A stretch of DNA of 64,000 bases from Bacteroidales bacterium (GCA_017620015.1 JAFZRE010000033.1:62001-126000), one strand, 5' to 3'. Positions 53,509-63,309 are shown, numbered from the stretch's first letter. Notes: generated from the letters alone by a model not told the origin. Made by a program: numbers and translations.

Positions 53509-55462
53509 TGCTTGTTCCTTTAAGTTCTCTTTCTGCAATGTCTATCGCTTTTTTCTTGTCCTTCAGTACTGCAATTTCGTTTTTAATCTTCTCTATCTTC
53601 TTCTTGAACTCCTTTACAATCGAATCGGAACCGCTGGAGAAGAAGCCAAGATTGTTTTCAATCTGGGCAATTTCAACAGTCAAGTCCTGAATTTTATGTA
53701 CGATTGCGCTTCTTTCTTTCTGCAAAGCCGATACTTCGCCACTTTCCTTCAACATTTCAACTTGTGTGTTGAATGCAGAAAGTTCCAAGTCATTGCGGTT
53801 CAAGTTTATAGTGGCAAAAATCTTGTCAACAGCTTCCTTGAACTCCTTGTATAGACGGTCTTTGTCGGCAGAAGCAACATAGCCAATTTCGTTCCATCTT
53901 GTACGGAACTCCTTGATTTTCTCAACATTCAGAGCCTGATCTTCAACAGGAACGTATGCCTTGACTTCAGAAATTAGGTTTTCCTTTTTTTCGAGGTTCA
54001 TCTGGTGTTCGGCCTCTATGTTTGAATAGAACTGGCTCTTTGCATCGAAGAACTTATTGCAAGCTGCACGGAAACGTCCCCAAATCTGGTCGGAATGTTT
54101 CTTTGGAGCTGGCCCGATTTCCTTCCATTTCTTCTGGAGATCGTAGAACATTTCGGTAGTCTTCTTCCAGTCTGTGCTGTCCTGCAACGATTCGGCAGTT
54201 ACGCACAGTTCGGTTTTCTTGCGAAGGTTTTCCTCCAGGTCGCTGTTCATCCTGTCGAAATATTCCTTCTTGAGGTCGAAGAACTTATTGCACGAAGTTC
54301 TGAACCTTTCGTATATTTCGGTATTGACAGCAGTAGGAACCATACCTATGGTCTTCCACAAAGCCTGAAGTTCAAGAACTTTCTGCGAAGCCACAACCCA
54401 ATCCTTGCCGTTAGTAGGCAAAGCATCGTCGGCTACCATTGCTTCAATTCTTTCGCAAAGCAGTACCTTCTGTTCATAGTTGGCCTCACGTTCCGACTTC
54501 TGCTTCTCGTTGTATTCTTTAAAGTTGTTGAATATCTTGGTGCGAACCTCATTGAACCTATCCCAGATTTCCTCGCGCTTGTCGTTTGGAACCGGACCTA
54601 TTTCCTTCCACTCGTTGAAAAGTTCAATCGACTTGCGGTAAGCGGTAATAATGTTGGTTTCAAGCAGAAGTTCTTCCATTTTTTCGCAGAGTGAAATCTT
54701 CTGTTCAAGATTCTTCTTGTAATCAAGTTCACGAAGTTCACGGTTAATTTTCAGCAAGTTATAGTAGTTGGAAACGTGCATCTGGTAATTTTCCCAAAGT
54801 TCCTTGTTCTTTTCTGCGGGAACCATACCTATTTCGCTCCATTCCTTCTGCAATGCGCGGAAATCGTTGTATGACTGTGCAACCGACTCACTGTTGCCCA
54901 ACTGTTTGATTTTCTCTATTATAGCAAGTTTCTTCTCGTAATTCTTTTCCTTTATTTCTTCCTGACGGCGCATACGTTCTTCACGTTGCTTGCGGTAGTC
55001 TTCCATAAGTTCCTTGAAGTAGTCTTCTGTCGGATCCTTAGGCATCTCTATTTCAACGCCTTCGCCAGCCTTCTCACGTAGTTCGCGTTTGAGGTTTTCG
55101 TGGTCTTCGCGCTGTCTTTCAAAATACAGTTTGCGGAGAATGTCAATTTCCTTCTTGCAGTCTTCCTTCTCTGAATCGTGTACATAGTAACGGATTTTCT
55201 CAAGGATTTCCTCCTTGTTAAGACCAGCAAAATCTGCTTCGGTAACTTCAGGCTCCTTTACTTCGGGCTTAGCTTCAACTATGGGTTCTTGCTCAGGCAC
55301 GATTTCCTGTGGTACATCGGCTAATGGTTCAGCAACCGGTTCTTCAAACTTTGGTTCTGCATCCTGTGCTACCTGTTCAACTTCTGAAACAACCTGTGTT
55401 TCAATGTTTTCATTCTCGATAGAGTTCTCAATAGAGTTCTCGGTGTTTAATAATTCGTCCAT
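53501..55462 (-). CDS. DUF349 repeat protein
   Basis: A 653-residue cytoplasmic protein. An acidic low-complexity N-terminus rich in Glu, Val and Pro (about 1-75) is followed by a series of DUF349 repeats, recognisable by recurrent W-x-x-IG (EWSEIGMVPAEKN, EWKEIGPVPNDKR, LWKTIGMVPTAVN, KWKEIGPAPKKHS, RWNEIGYVASADK) and F(R/N)xxCNKFF segments, and a C-terminal coiled coil with EIAQIENNLGFFSSGSD. Long helices and coiled coils dominate. DUF349 proteins are widespread in Bacteroidota; their function is not established. A long leader of about 200 nt precedes the gene. Confidence 0.9.
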   Translation of the reverse strand: MDELLNTENSIENSIENENIETQVVSEVEQVAQDAEPKFEEPVAEPLADVPQEIVPEQEPIVEAKPEVKEPEVTEADFAGLNKEEILEKIRYYVHDSEKEDCKKEIDILRKLYFERQREDHENLKRELREKAGEGVEIEMPKDPTEDYFKELMEDYRKQREERMRRQEEIKEKNYEKKLAIIEKIKQLGNSESVAQSYNDFRALQKEWSEIGMVPAEKNKELWENYQMHVSNYYNLLKINRELRELDYKKNLEQKISLCEKMEELLLETNIITAYRKSIELFNEWKEIGPVPNDKREEIWDRFNEVRTKIFNNFKEYNEKQKSEREANYEQKVLLCERIEAMVADDALPTNGKDWVVASQKVLELQALWKTIGMVPTAVNTEIYERFRTSCNKFFDLKKEYFDRMNSDLEENLRKKTELCVTAESLQDSTDWKKTTEMFYDLQKKWKEIGPAPKKHSDQIWGRFRAACNKFFDAKSQFYSNIEAEHQMNLEKKENLISEVKAYVPVEDQALNVEKIKEFRTRWNEIGYVASADKDRLYKEFKEAVDKIFATINLNRNDLELSAFNTQVEMLKESGEVSALQKERSAIVHKIQDLTVEIAQIENNLGFFSSGSDSIVKEFKKKIEKIKNEIAVLKDKKKAIDIAERELKGTSNE

Positions 55463-55484
55463 AAATAGAATAATTAAGTGTGTA

Positions 55485-55616
55485 TTAAATTATAATGTCA
55501 ACCGTAAAAAACGGCTGAAGAGTAAAAATTCCCATTTTATGGCATACAAAAGGGCAGACGACTGCAAATCGTCCTACATTGAACTGTTTTTCAATAAATT
55601 CCAACATGCTATACAT
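55485..55616 (-). CDS. Possible 43-codon leader ORF upstream of the DUF349 gene
   Basis: A small frame starting ATG 55616 (MYSMLEFIEKQFNVG...) and ending TAA at 55487-55485, inside the predicted leader of the DUF349 gene, 22 nt before its ATG. The 3' part includes a hairpin CCGT-AAAAA-ACGG. It resembles no protein I know and could be chance. Confidence 0.25.
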   Translation of the reverse strand: MYSMLEFIEKQFNVGRFAVVCPFVCHKMGIFTLQPFFTVDIII

Positions 55617-55666
55617 CCCTTCTGCAAGCAAATTTTATTATAAACTCAAATTCAATTTTAAAAATG

Positions 55667-55696
55667 CGAAGGTAACTAATATTGTGGGATTGGCAA
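55667..55696 (-). promoter_or_regulatory. Likely promoter of the DUF349 gene
   Basis: On the minus strand, TTG at 55696-55694, a 19-nt spacer and TACCTTCG at 55674-55667, one base from the TAnnTTTG consensus. It would give a leader of about 200 nt before the ATG at 55462. Confidence 0.5.
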
Positions 55697-55762
55697 AGAA
55701 ATATTCCTTATTTAATTTATGAACAACGCTTTTTTTTTATTTTAGAATAATGGAATATGTTA

Positions 55763-55770
55763 TATCTTTG
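55763..55770 (+). promoter_or_regulatory. TATCTTTG promoter box of the DciA-like gene
   Basis: TATCTTTG matches TAnnTTTG and lies 21 nt before the ATG at 55792. Confidence 0.65.
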
Positions 55771-55791
55771 CAACCCTTAAAGAAATGTTAA

Positions 55792-56085
55792 ATGGACAGG
55801 CAGGGAAACGAACAAGTCGGCTCATTGTTATCAGCAGTAATTGCTTCTAATCCTAAGTTTGCAGAAAACTATTGCAAATACAAGATTAAGTCGCAATGGC
55901 GTGATATTTCGGGCGAATATGTTGCCAATGCCACCGAGGACATTTCTTTTGAAGGACGTAAAATGTTTGTGAAAGTGAAGTCGTCCATAATAAGGAGCGA
56001 AATGCTACAGATTCGCAGGCAGTTGGTTTACCGCATCAACCAGACGGTAGGTGCAAATATAATTGACGAATTGATTGTAAGATAA
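55792..56085 (+). CDS. DciA-like (DUF721) protein
   Basis: A 97-residue protein of the DUF721 family, whose better-studied member DciA loads the replicative helicase DnaB. It has the DUF721 pattern: a basic helix (NYCKYKIKSQWRDISGEYVANAT), FVKVKSSIIRSEMLQIRRQL and a C-terminal helix INQTVGANIIDELIVR. The short Bacteroidota form keeps the core domain only; helicase loading is inferred. It is followed by hutI after 10 nt. Confidence 0.85.
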   Translation: MDRQGNEQVGSLLSAVIASNPKFAENYCKYKIKSQWRDISGEYVANATEDISFEGRKMFVKVKSSIIRSEMLQIRRQLVYRINQTVGANIIDELIVR

Positions 56086-56095
56086 CATAATAGAA

Positions 56096-57346
56096 ATGAA
56101 AACTTTAATACGCAACATAAAGGAGCTCGTCAACGTTGACGAAAGCGGTCGCCTGATGGCAAAAGGAGAGGAGATGTCGAAACTCCAGACAATAAAGGAT
56201 GCATACCTTATTATTAATGACGACAAGATTCAATCCTACGGCAAAATGTCGGATTTGAAACCAGACTGGGACGACGACGAGGAAAAGAGCATCGAGATTG
56301 ATGCAACTGGCAAGATGGTTTTCCCATCGTTCTGCGATTCGCACACACATCTTGTTTATGCCGGCAGCCGCGAAATCGAATACAGCGACAAGATTCGAGG
56401 TCTTAGCTACGAAGAAATCGCAAAGAGGGGTGGGGGAATCCTAAATTCTGCAGAACGCCTTAGAAATACCAGCGAAGATGAACTCTACAACCAGGCAATG
56501 GAACGCATCAACGAAATTATTTCGTTTGGCACCGGCGCTGTGGAAATAAAGAGCGGTTACGGTCTCGATAACGAAAGCGAACTCAAGATGTTGCGCGTAA
56601 TCAAGCGCATTAAGGAAACTACTCCGCTGATTGTTCGCTCGACTTTCCTTGGAGCACACGCAACTCCGCTGGAATACAAGGAAGATCCTGACGCATACGT
56701 AGATAAGATTATAAACGAGATGCTTCCGCTTGTAGCTGCCGAAGAACTGGCTGACTTTGTGGATGTGTTCTGCGACAAGGGATTTTTCACCACTGAGCAG
56801 ACCGAACGCATACTTATGGCAGGTATTAAATATGGTATGAGACCGAAAATCCACGCCAACGAAATGGCAAAATCAGGAGGAATTCAAGTGGGAGTGAAGT
56901 ACGACGCTCTTTCGGTTGACCACATCGAATACACTGGGGATGAAGAAATTGCAGTTCTGAAGGATAGCGAAACTATGCCGACAATACTTCCCGGCGCAGC
57001 ATTTTTCCTGAATATGCCGTATGCACCGGCTCGCAAGATGATTGCCGCAGGACTGCCAGTTGCAATTGCATCCGACTACAATCCGGGCTCATCGCCAGCA
57101 GGAAATATGAAGTTTATGATGTCATTGGCTTGCGTAAACTACAAGATGCTTCCAGAAGAGGCTATTATTGCCGCAACACTGAATTCAGCATACGCAATGG
57201 GAGTCAGCGACATAGCTGGAAGTATTACGGTTGGAAAGAAGGCTAATGTATTTATTACAAAGGAAATACCGTCGATTGAATTTATGCCGTACGCATATTG
57301 CACCGACCTGATTGATACTGTAATTCTTAACGGACAGATTTTGTAG
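56096..57346 (+). CDS. hutI: Imidazolonepropionase
   Basis: A 416-residue amidohydrolase of histidine degradation that opens imidazolone-5-propionate to formiminoglutamate. Metal ligands are in DSHTHLVYAGSRE (the HxH pair), IHANE, DHIEY and the Asp in ASDYNPGSSP. Substrate motifs are RGGGILNSAERLRNT and GAVEIKSGYGL. The length is normal. No hutH, hutU or formiminotransferase gene is adjacent. It follows the DciA-like gene closely, an unusual partner for an operon. Confidence 0.95.
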   Translation: MKTLIRNIKELVNVDESGRLMAKGEEMSKLQTIKDAYLIINDDKIQSYGKMSDLKPDWDDDEEKSIEIDATGKMVFPSFCDSHTHLVYAGSREIEYSDKIRGLSYEEIAKRGGGILNSAERLRNTSEDELYNQAMERINEIISFGTGAVEIKSGYGLDNESELKMLRVIKRIKETTPLIVRSTFLGAHATPLEYKEDPDAYVDKIINEMLPLVAAEELADFVDVFCDKGFFTTEQTERILMAGIKYGMRPKIHANEMAKSGGIQVGVKYDALSVDHIEYTGDEEIAVLKDSETMPTILPGAAFFLNMPYAPARKMIAAGLPVAIASDYNPGSSPAGNMKFMMSLACVNYKMLPEEAIIAATLNSAYAMGVSDIAGSITVGKKANVFITKEIPSIEFMPYAYCTDLIDTVILNGQIL

Positions 57347-57387
57347 GACAATAATATTTAAGACGTTACGTTTATAATAACAAACTG

Positions 57388-58218
57388 ATGAAGATGTTGT
57401 TTAGAAATAGGACATTTGTTTTGCTGACGATTGGAATAATTTTCCTTTTGTCAGCGACATCTTGTTCCAACATAACATCCACAAAATCATTGTTTTCGGC
57501 TATAGAAAAACGTTTTGAGTGCAACTGGTTCAACAACATCAGATACATGATTTCTGTCATAAGGTTCGATGACGACAACACAGAAAAACGGAGTACCTGC
57601 AGTGCTGAATATGTAAGACCCTCGCAACATATCCTTAAGACGGATATGATAAACGACGACGGCTACATTTACATTAACGATACAATCTATGCGTTTGCCG
57701 GTGGCGAAATGGTTTCGTCGCGTCCCGATATAAACGATTTGGTGCTGGTTGTTATGGACTTATACGGAATGCCTGCCAAAGATGCCATAAATCGCATAAA
57801 TGATTCTGGAATAGCAAACACATCGGAATTTTGCAGTTATACGGACACGACAGACCATAAATATTACATTGTAGGCATTGATGATTACAATGATAACACA
57901 ATGAATATGAATCAGATATGGTTTGATTCAAATACATTGTTGCCGAAAATGGTTCAGCGTTCAAAAAACGACGGACATATATATGCGATTACATTCGATA
58001 ATTTCATCCAAGTCGGTGGCACCGGCTGGATTCCGCAAAAAATAACATATTCGAGGGACGGTAAGGTAAAAATTGTCGAACGCATATACGATGCTGTAAT
58101 TCCGATTTATGAAAAGAAAAAATTGTCAGTAGATAATTTTTGTAGCAACGAAACCTTGAACGAAATACAGCTTGACCCGAATTCGAATTTCTCGCTGAAC
58201 TTTATGGTAGAACCGTAA
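57388..58218 (+). CDS. Lipoprotein of unknown function
   Basis: A 276-residue protein with a lipoprotein signal: MKMLFRNRTFVLLTIGII followed by the lipobox LSATSC, Cys26. The mature part has beta-rich segments (GYIYINDTIYAFAGGE, YYIVGIDDYNDNTMNMNQIWFD, LPKMVQRSKNDGHIYAITFDNF, GWIPQKITYSRDGKVKI). These weakly suggest the LolA/LolB or DUF4292-like clamshell that binds lipids. The protein should be anchored in the outer membrane. It begins 41 nt after hutI. Confidence 0.7.
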   Translation: MKMLFRNRTFVLLTIGIIFLLSATSCSNITSTKSLFSAIEKRFECNWFNNIRYMISVIRFDDDNTEKRSTCSAEYVRPSQHILKTDMINDDGYIYINDTIYAFAGGEMVSSRPDINDLVLVVMDLYGMPAKDAINRINDSGIANTSEFCSYTDTTDHKYYIVGIDDYNDNTMNMNQIWFDSNTLLPKMVQRSKNDGHIYAITFDNFIQVGGTGWIPQKITYSRDGKVKIVERIYDAVIPIYEKKKLSVDNFCSNETLNEIQLDPNSNFSLNFMVEP

Positions 58219-58336
58219 AAGTTCAAAGTTCAAGGTTCAACAATTTAAATTTTTTGCAGTCTCTTTTGTCTTATAATTTATATTATGTAAAATAGGTTTT
58301 TGGGAAGATACTCTATCCTGATAGTTTTTTCAAAAA

Positions 58337-60814
58337 CTAAACTTGATTAGAATCTTGTCGTTTGGTTCTTCTATAATGCCACACTATTGCCCCAACAATC
58401 AGCAGAACCAAAAACACCGATACTATCATCTCAACTTTCTCCCATTTATGGAATGTCAGTGCTTCGTTGCGAAATTCTACAGTATGCTCACCGGCTGGAA
58501 TTTCCATTGCTCTAAGCAAATAATCTGCTCTAAAATATTCTGCTGGATTTCCGTCTATATACGCATGCCAATCCGAACTATAATAAATTTCGGAAAATAC
58601 AGCCAAAGCATTTTTGTTTGTACGCACAGAATATTTACGCGAATTCGGATTGTACGGTTTTGCTGCAACCAAAGAAATTTCCGCCGTTGAGTCATGCACA
58701 TAACTTGCCGACAATCCGCTAAATTCATTTTTGTTTACGATTGCCGTATTTTTTAGATTCTCGTCATTAAGAGCCAAAACTTCTTCATTGGCACAATCTA
58801 CATATTTTACAGAATCCACAAACCAAGCATTCCCATATGCGTCGGCATTTCTTCGCACCTGATATTGACCATCCTTAAATTTCAGGAAATATCTGATATT
58901 CAGCATATTCATTACATTCTTATTGTAATGTGCCAGATAAAATTCTATAACATCTTGATAACGAGCGAGCTTTACACCACTATACCCGCCAACAGAATGA
59001 TGAAATGCCGATGTACGTGCATCGTTGAAAGCCGAGCCATATTTTGGTTTAATGTTGAATACACGATAATCTACATCGTTGTTTTCGGCAGCCATCTGGT
59101 AAATCTGCTTGTCGCCATCATCCGGCTTAAAGTCCAACGAACTTTCCTTCACATACTTATCCTCATTCAGATACCTGCTGTCAACACCTATAAGGTCAAC
59201 AAGCACCAACACAGCTATTATTGCAGCAATTACCTTGACGTTCTTGAACTTATCGTTAATGAACAACCATAACACAAGCGCAACGGCAAACACAAAAGCG
59301 AAAGAACGCCATGCATCAGTTGTCATAAGACTTTGACGGTCAGCAATCAAAGCATTCTTAACTTCAGCAGAAAGCGATGAGTCCCCTGCTCCACTGAAAT
59401 TGCACACAGCTGTCCCCACTATTGCTACCAACAGGCAGATTATCAGCGTTATACCTGCTGAAATATATAGCGAAATGTTGTATCTTTTTCGGTCAGTTTC
59501 TGCAAACACTTGCCTCAATGCCAACACTGCCATTATCACAGCCGATACACTTGCAATCACAAGGCTCATCGAGGGAGACCTGAATTTGCTATACATTGGC
59601 AAATAATTACGCAAGAAATCGTTAAACCACGGCAAGTTACCACCCCACGCCATAACGATTCCGATTACTATCACTGCAAGCAACCACCAACGTTCCGGTC
59701 CTTTAACTACAAGTAATCCGAGCAAAAACAGGAAAACTATAATTGCTCCGAAATACACAGGTCCCGATGTAAACCTCTGATTTCCCCAATACAACGGAGC
59801 AATATCATCCTTCTGCAACTTGTAATATGCCGAACTTTTCGACACAGGTTCGTCGGAACTGCCCCCATAGAATCCTGGAACAAGCAGAGTCATTGTCTCC
59901 GCTTTGCCATAACTCCATTCCGATGCATATTCCGCATCAAGTCCATCACTTTCGACTGATTGATTTTCTTCTGGATAGATGTAGTTTGGCCTAATAGTCA
60001 GTTCCGAACCGCCACGCATAGTCTGCTTTACATATTCGGCATTTACCATAAAGTAACGCGATGTTGACAACAGCACAAGAACCGCACATACAACAAGCCC
60101 CCCTACTCCTTTGGCAAAATGCACAAACTCCTTATTCTTAATGGAATACACAAGGTAAGTAATACCGACAACCACAGCCATTATAAGTGTGTAGTAAGTT
60201 ATCTGTATGTGATTGCACTGGATTTGAAGTCCCAACGCAATGGTAAACAGCAACATTCCCCACAGATATTTCTTTCGAAAAGCGAGAATCATCCCTGCCA
60301 GAATCGGTGCAATCATCGATGTTGCCCACGCCTTAGTAATGTGCCCTACTGCAATAATTATTATGTTGTAACTTCCAAAGCCAAAGGCAAATGCACCCAA
60401 TAGACTCAACCACGGCTTTACTCCCATTGCCGTCAATGCAACATAAAAGCCAAGCAAGTAAAGGAACATTATTCCCCAGTCACAATTGCGCCCTTCGGGG
60501 CCATCACCGATAAATGTAAGTGTAAGCACATATTTCAACGGCTGGAAAATGTTCTTCGATGGAATGTTATGCATCTGATACATAGGCATTCCGCTGAAAG
60601 CAGAACTATTCCAGTAGGCATCTTCGCCAGTTTCGGCCTTGTATTTTGCATATTCCGTTGACGACCACCTATAATTTATCACATCGTCCTGACTGATAAT
60701 CTTGCCGTTAAGAATCGGATGCATATACACAACAGACACAACGAAGAATAGCAGCACTATGCCTGCGTGAGTAATAATCTTCTTTGTCAACGGTTTGATT
60801 GTCACAGCATTCAC
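58337..60814 (-). CDS. YfhO family membrane protein
   Basis: An 825-residue multi-spanning protein resembling YfhO, a family related to GT-C type glycosyltransferases acting in lipoteichoic acid or surface glycan decoration in Firmicutes. Typical features: an N-terminal helix, YMHPILNGKIISQDDVINYRW, SAFSGMPMYQ, about twelve membrane helices, and a large C-terminal periplasmic domain (about 560-800, SEIYYSSDWHAYIDG). The GTG at 60814 overlaps the nadD stop (GTGA), which makes it the best start; a GTG at 60805 and a TTG at 60847 are alternatives and no ATG fits. Function in Bacteroidota is unproven. Confidence 0.85.
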   Translation of the reverse strand: MNAVTIKPLTKKIITHAGIVLLFFVVSVVYMHPILNGKIISQDDVINYRWSSTEYAKYKAETGEDAYWNSSAFSGMPMYQMHNIPSKNIFQPLKYVLTLTFIGDGPEGRNCDWGIMFLYLLGFYVALTAMGVKPWLSLLGAFAFGFGSYNIIIIAVGHITKAWATSMIAPILAGMILAFRKKYLWGMLLFTIALGLQIQCNHIQITYYTLIMAVVVGITYLVYSIKNKEFVHFAKGVGGLVVCAVLVLLSTSRYFMVNAEYVKQTMRGGSELTIRPNYIYPEENQSVESDGLDAEYASEWSYGKAETMTLLVPGFYGGSSDEPVSKSSAYYKLQKDDIAPLYWGNQRFTSGPVYFGAIIVFLFLLGLLVVKGPERWWLLAVIVIGIVMAWGGNLPWFNDFLRNYLPMYSKFRSPSMSLVIASVSAVIMAVLALRQVFAETDRKRYNISLYISAGITLIICLLVAIVGTAVCNFSGAGDSSLSAEVKNALIADRQSLMTTDAWRSFAFVFAVALVLWLFINDKFKNVKVIAAIIAVLVLVDLIGVDSRYLNEDKYVKESSLDFKPDDGDKQIYQMAAENNDVDYRVFNIKPKYGSAFNDARTSAFHHSVGGYSGVKLARYQDVIEFYLAHYNKNVMNMLNIRYFLKFKDGQYQVRRNADAYGNAWFVDSVKYVDCANEEVLALNDENLKNTAIVNKNEFSGLSASYVHDSTAEISLVAAKPYNPNSRKYSVRTNKNALAVFSEIYYSSDWHAYIDGNPAEYFRADYLLRAMEIPAGEHTVEFRNEALTFHKWEKVEMIVSVFLVLLIVGAIVWHYRRTKRQDSNQV

Positions 60815-61422
60815 TCCTTTGTTTCTATTGAAGTCTTTCCTCTCCAATAACCCATTTTGTCAACGTATTCAAACACTTTTTCGGGCATAAAGAATCGTAC
60901 ATCCTTGCCCTTGCCTATCGAATCACGTATAAAACTCGACGAAATTTCTATCAGAGGCGCATCTACGATTTCTATGTTAGAGTTCTCGTATTCAACAATT
61001 TCACAACCTGGACGACGATAGACATAAACCTTATAGTCTCGCAAAATGACATCATAGTTTTTCCACTTGTGGAAGGTTTCAAGGTTGTCACCGCCGATGA
61101 GTATGCTAAAATTGTAGTCGGGATATTTTTCCGAAAGGTATGTCAATGTATTTATTGTATAGTTTGGCTTAGGCAGGTAAAATTCCACATCCGAAACTCT
61201 GAATTTCGGATAGTTGCCTATTGCCAGTTGAACCAAATGTTGACGCACACGGTCATCGATCAGCGTTGTCGATTTTTTTAGCGGATTATGTGGCGTAACG
61301 ACAAACCAAAGTTCGTTAACATTCGTATATTCAGCAAGATAGTTGGCAATGGCAAGATGTCCGATGTGAATCGGATTGAACGAGCCAAAATAGAGCAATA
61401 TTTCCCTTTTATTTTGCATCAA
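60811..61422 (-). CDS. nadD: Nicotinate-nucleotide adenylyltransferase
   Basis: A 203-residue enzyme that adenylates nicotinate mononucleotide in NAD biosynthesis. It has the nucleotidyltransferase motif YFGSFNPIHIGHLAIA with the HxGH signature, PHNPLKKSTTLIDD, the SILIGGDNLETFHKW motif and the C-terminal ISSSFIRDSIGKG. The length is standard. It overlaps the FKBP lipoprotein gene upstream by 14 nt and the YfhO gene downstream by 4 nt, so it is embedded in this operon. The nadE gene is at 44080. Confidence 0.95.
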   Translation of the reverse strand: MMQNKREILLYFGSFNPIHIGHLAIANYLAEYTNVNELWFVVTPHNPLKKSTTLIDDRVRQHLVQLAIGNYPKFRVSDVEFYLPKPNYTINTLTYLSEKYPDYNFSILIGGDNLETFHKWKNYDVILRDYKVYVYRRPGCEIVEYENSNIEIVDAPLIEISSSFIRDSIGKGKDVRFFMPEKVFEYVDKMGYWRGKTSIETKE

Positions 61423-62443
61423 GCAGTTCTATTTCAAATACCAGTGTGCTGAATGGCGGAATCACGTTGCCATATTTCTGGTCACCGTATGCAAGACGGA
61501 ACGGAATAATCACAAGGCAGTGGTCGCCTACCTGCATATTCATCACGGCTTCCTCCAAACCGACAATCACCTCCTTCTTCCCTATTACAAACGAGAAAGG
61601 CTCTGAACGTTCGAGAGTTGAGTCGAAAACCGAACCGTCGATAAACGCTGCCGTATAGTCAATTTTCACAGTGCTGCCAACAGAAGGCTTTTTGCCTGCA
61701 CCTTTATTTATCGTAAGTATGTGCAAACCGCTGTCGGTCTTTTTCAACGGATAGTTCATATTGATAAGGAAACGGTTTATAAGGCTGTTTTCCTCGTCTA
61801 TCCGCTTCTGGTACACATCCTTATTTGCATTGGCATAGTCAAGGCCAGAAAAAATCTTTTTCATCTTGACATTGAAAACCAAGCGGTCGCCCTTCTTAAT
61901 GAAAGCAGGAATACTTGCCTTGCCCTGCGACTTGACGAAAAACTTTATCGCATCGACCTTAATTACAGCGCTATCGCCTTCGTGCAAAAGCATCAGAGCC
62001 TCTTCGATGCAACCTTTGTCGCTTGGTGCTACAAGTCGCATACGGAACTCTTCGCCAAGGTCAGAACTTGCAAATAGCAGAGAATCAGTTCGTTCCGTGC
62101 GGTATGACATATTCATATACATCACATCCCCAAAATTTGGCGTGCGCTTCGATTTCGAAGCCTTAACAATCTTATATTCAATGCCGTTAGCAGTCTTCAA
62201 AAAGACATTTTCGGGACGGTCGACAACGTATTCTGCTTCGCCGTTTTCCCCAAAGACAATCATCGTCACCTGACCAGAATCGTTGCTGTACTCCCACTGC
62301 GACAGAAGCGAGTCGGCGTCTTCTTCTGACACAACCTTAGGTTGCTCCTTAGTGTCGTCATCCTTTTTCTTTTCTTCCTTGCAAGAAAACGCCAGAAATG
62401 CCGACAGCAAAATGGTTGTCAATATCAGTGACTTAATTCTCAT
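61409..62443 (-). CDS. FKBP-type peptidyl-prolyl isomerase lipoprotein (two domains)
   Basis: A 344-residue lipoprotein: signal MRIKSLILTTILLSAFLAFSC with lipidated Cys21 and a Lys/Asp-rich linker. An N-terminal FKBP-like domain (about 90-200, GDVMYMNMSYRTER, LLHEGDSAVIKVDA) is degenerate at the active site. The C-terminal FKBP domain (about 240-344) is more canonical (KPSVGSTVKIDYTAAFIDGSVFDST, PFSFVIGKKEVIVGLEEAVMNM, YGNVIPPFSTLVFEIELL). It should assist folding of exported proteins in the periplasm, anchored to a membrane. It overlaps the next FKBP gene by 4 nt and nadD by 14 nt. Confidence 0.9.
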   Translation of the reverse strand: MRIKSLILTTILLSAFLAFSCKEEKKKDDDTKEQPKVVSEEDADSLLSQWEYSNDSGQVTMIVFGENGEAEYVVDRPENVFLKTANGIEYKIVKASKSKRTPNFGDVMYMNMSYRTERTDSLLFASSDLGEEFRMRLVAPSDKGCIEEALMLLHEGDSAVIKVDAIKFFVKSQGKASIPAFIKKGDRLVFNVKMKKIFSGLDYANANKDVYQKRIDEENSLINRFLINMNYPLKKTDSGLHILTINKGAGKKPSVGSTVKIDYTAAFIDGSVFDSTLERSEPFSFVIGKKEVIVGLEEAVMNMQVGDHCLVIIPFRLAYGDQKYGNVIPPFSTLVFEIELLDAK

Positions 62444-63309
62444 TTTCTTACATCTACAATTTCGATTTCGAATATCAAAGTTGAATATGGTTGTATGTCG
62501 CCTTTCCCTTCTGCACCATAACCTATTTTTGACGGAATTATTATGGTCGCAACACTTCCTTTTTTCATTTTTGCAATGGCATCTTCCCAGCCTGCAATGA
62601 ATTTTTCTCTTCCTACAATGTATGTCATTGGCTCACTGCCTAATGTCGTTTCAACAAGAGAACCATCAGCAAGCGTAAGTGTATAATTTACAACGACTTC
62701 ATCGCCTTGTTTGATAAAATCGCCAGAACCTTCATTCTTTTCTATAAAATACAATCCAGACTCCGTTGGTTCTGCTGTTATATTGGCGTTTTTTATGTAG
62801 TTTTCAAGGATTTCCATCTCAACATCCTCACCGGTATGGAATCGCGACGACATATACTGTTCCATATCCTTCTGATCCATAATGTTTACGAGCCTTACCT
62901 TAATAATAATCTGGTCGAGAGCCTCAACTCCTTCGGGCAAGCGTCCATATTTTTCCGAAAAAAGCAGAAAATTTTCTGCGCTAATCTTGAATATTGCCGA
63001 ATCTCCCTCGTGCATCATTGCAAGTCCGTCCTCTATGCTTCCACCCGTATGAGCAGGCTTTTCAAGAGTTTTCATATATTTTCGACCGCTTTCACTTGAC
63101 TCGAAAAGCACCTTGCCCTTTTCTGTTTCGTAAGAATAGTTAAGTTCGAGTACATCTCCGATTTGCGGTATTTGACCAGATTCGTTTCGTTCTACAATCC
63201 TATATTGCAAACCAGATTCTGCAATATCAAAATCACCATATTTGTCTGAACAAGAACAAATTACAGCAACAGTTCCAAAAAACAATAATATTTTGAGAAA
63301 TCCCTTCAT
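62440..63309 (-). CDS. FKBP-type peptidyl-prolyl isomerase lipoprotein (two domains)
   Basis: A 289-residue lipoprotein: signal ending in ICSC with lipidated Cys near residue 20. It has two FKBP domains, the first (about 45-145, IGDVLELNYSYETEKGKVLFES) less canonical than the second (about 190-289, DEVVVNYTLTLADGSLVETT, TYIVGREKFIAGWEDAIAKM, GDIQPYSTLIFEIEIVDV). It lies between two related genes: 7 nt after the stop of the single-domain FKBP gene (63317) and overlapping the next by 4 nt. Probably a periplasmic or surface folding helper. Confidence 0.9.
   Translation of the reverse strand: MKGFLKILLFFGTVAVICSCSDKYGDFDIAESGLQYRIVERNESGQIPQIGDVLELNYSYETEKGKVLFESSESGRKYMKTLEKPAHTGGSIEDGLAMMHEGDSAIFKISAENFLLFSEKYGRLPEGVEALDQIIIKVRLVNIMDQKDMEQYMSSRFHTGEDVEMEILENYIKNANITAEPTESGLYFIEKNEGSGDFIKQGDEVVVNYTLTLADGSLVETTLGSEPMTYIVGREKFIAGWEDAIAKMKKGSVATIIIPSKIGYGAEGKGDIQPYSTLIFEIEIVDVRK

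Noticed and set aside
58320..58339. Terminator between the lipoprotein and yfhO genes
   Set aside because: TAGTTTTT-TC-AAAAACTA is palindromic but A+T only, overlaps the yfhO stop codon and has no clear T-run; too weak to call.
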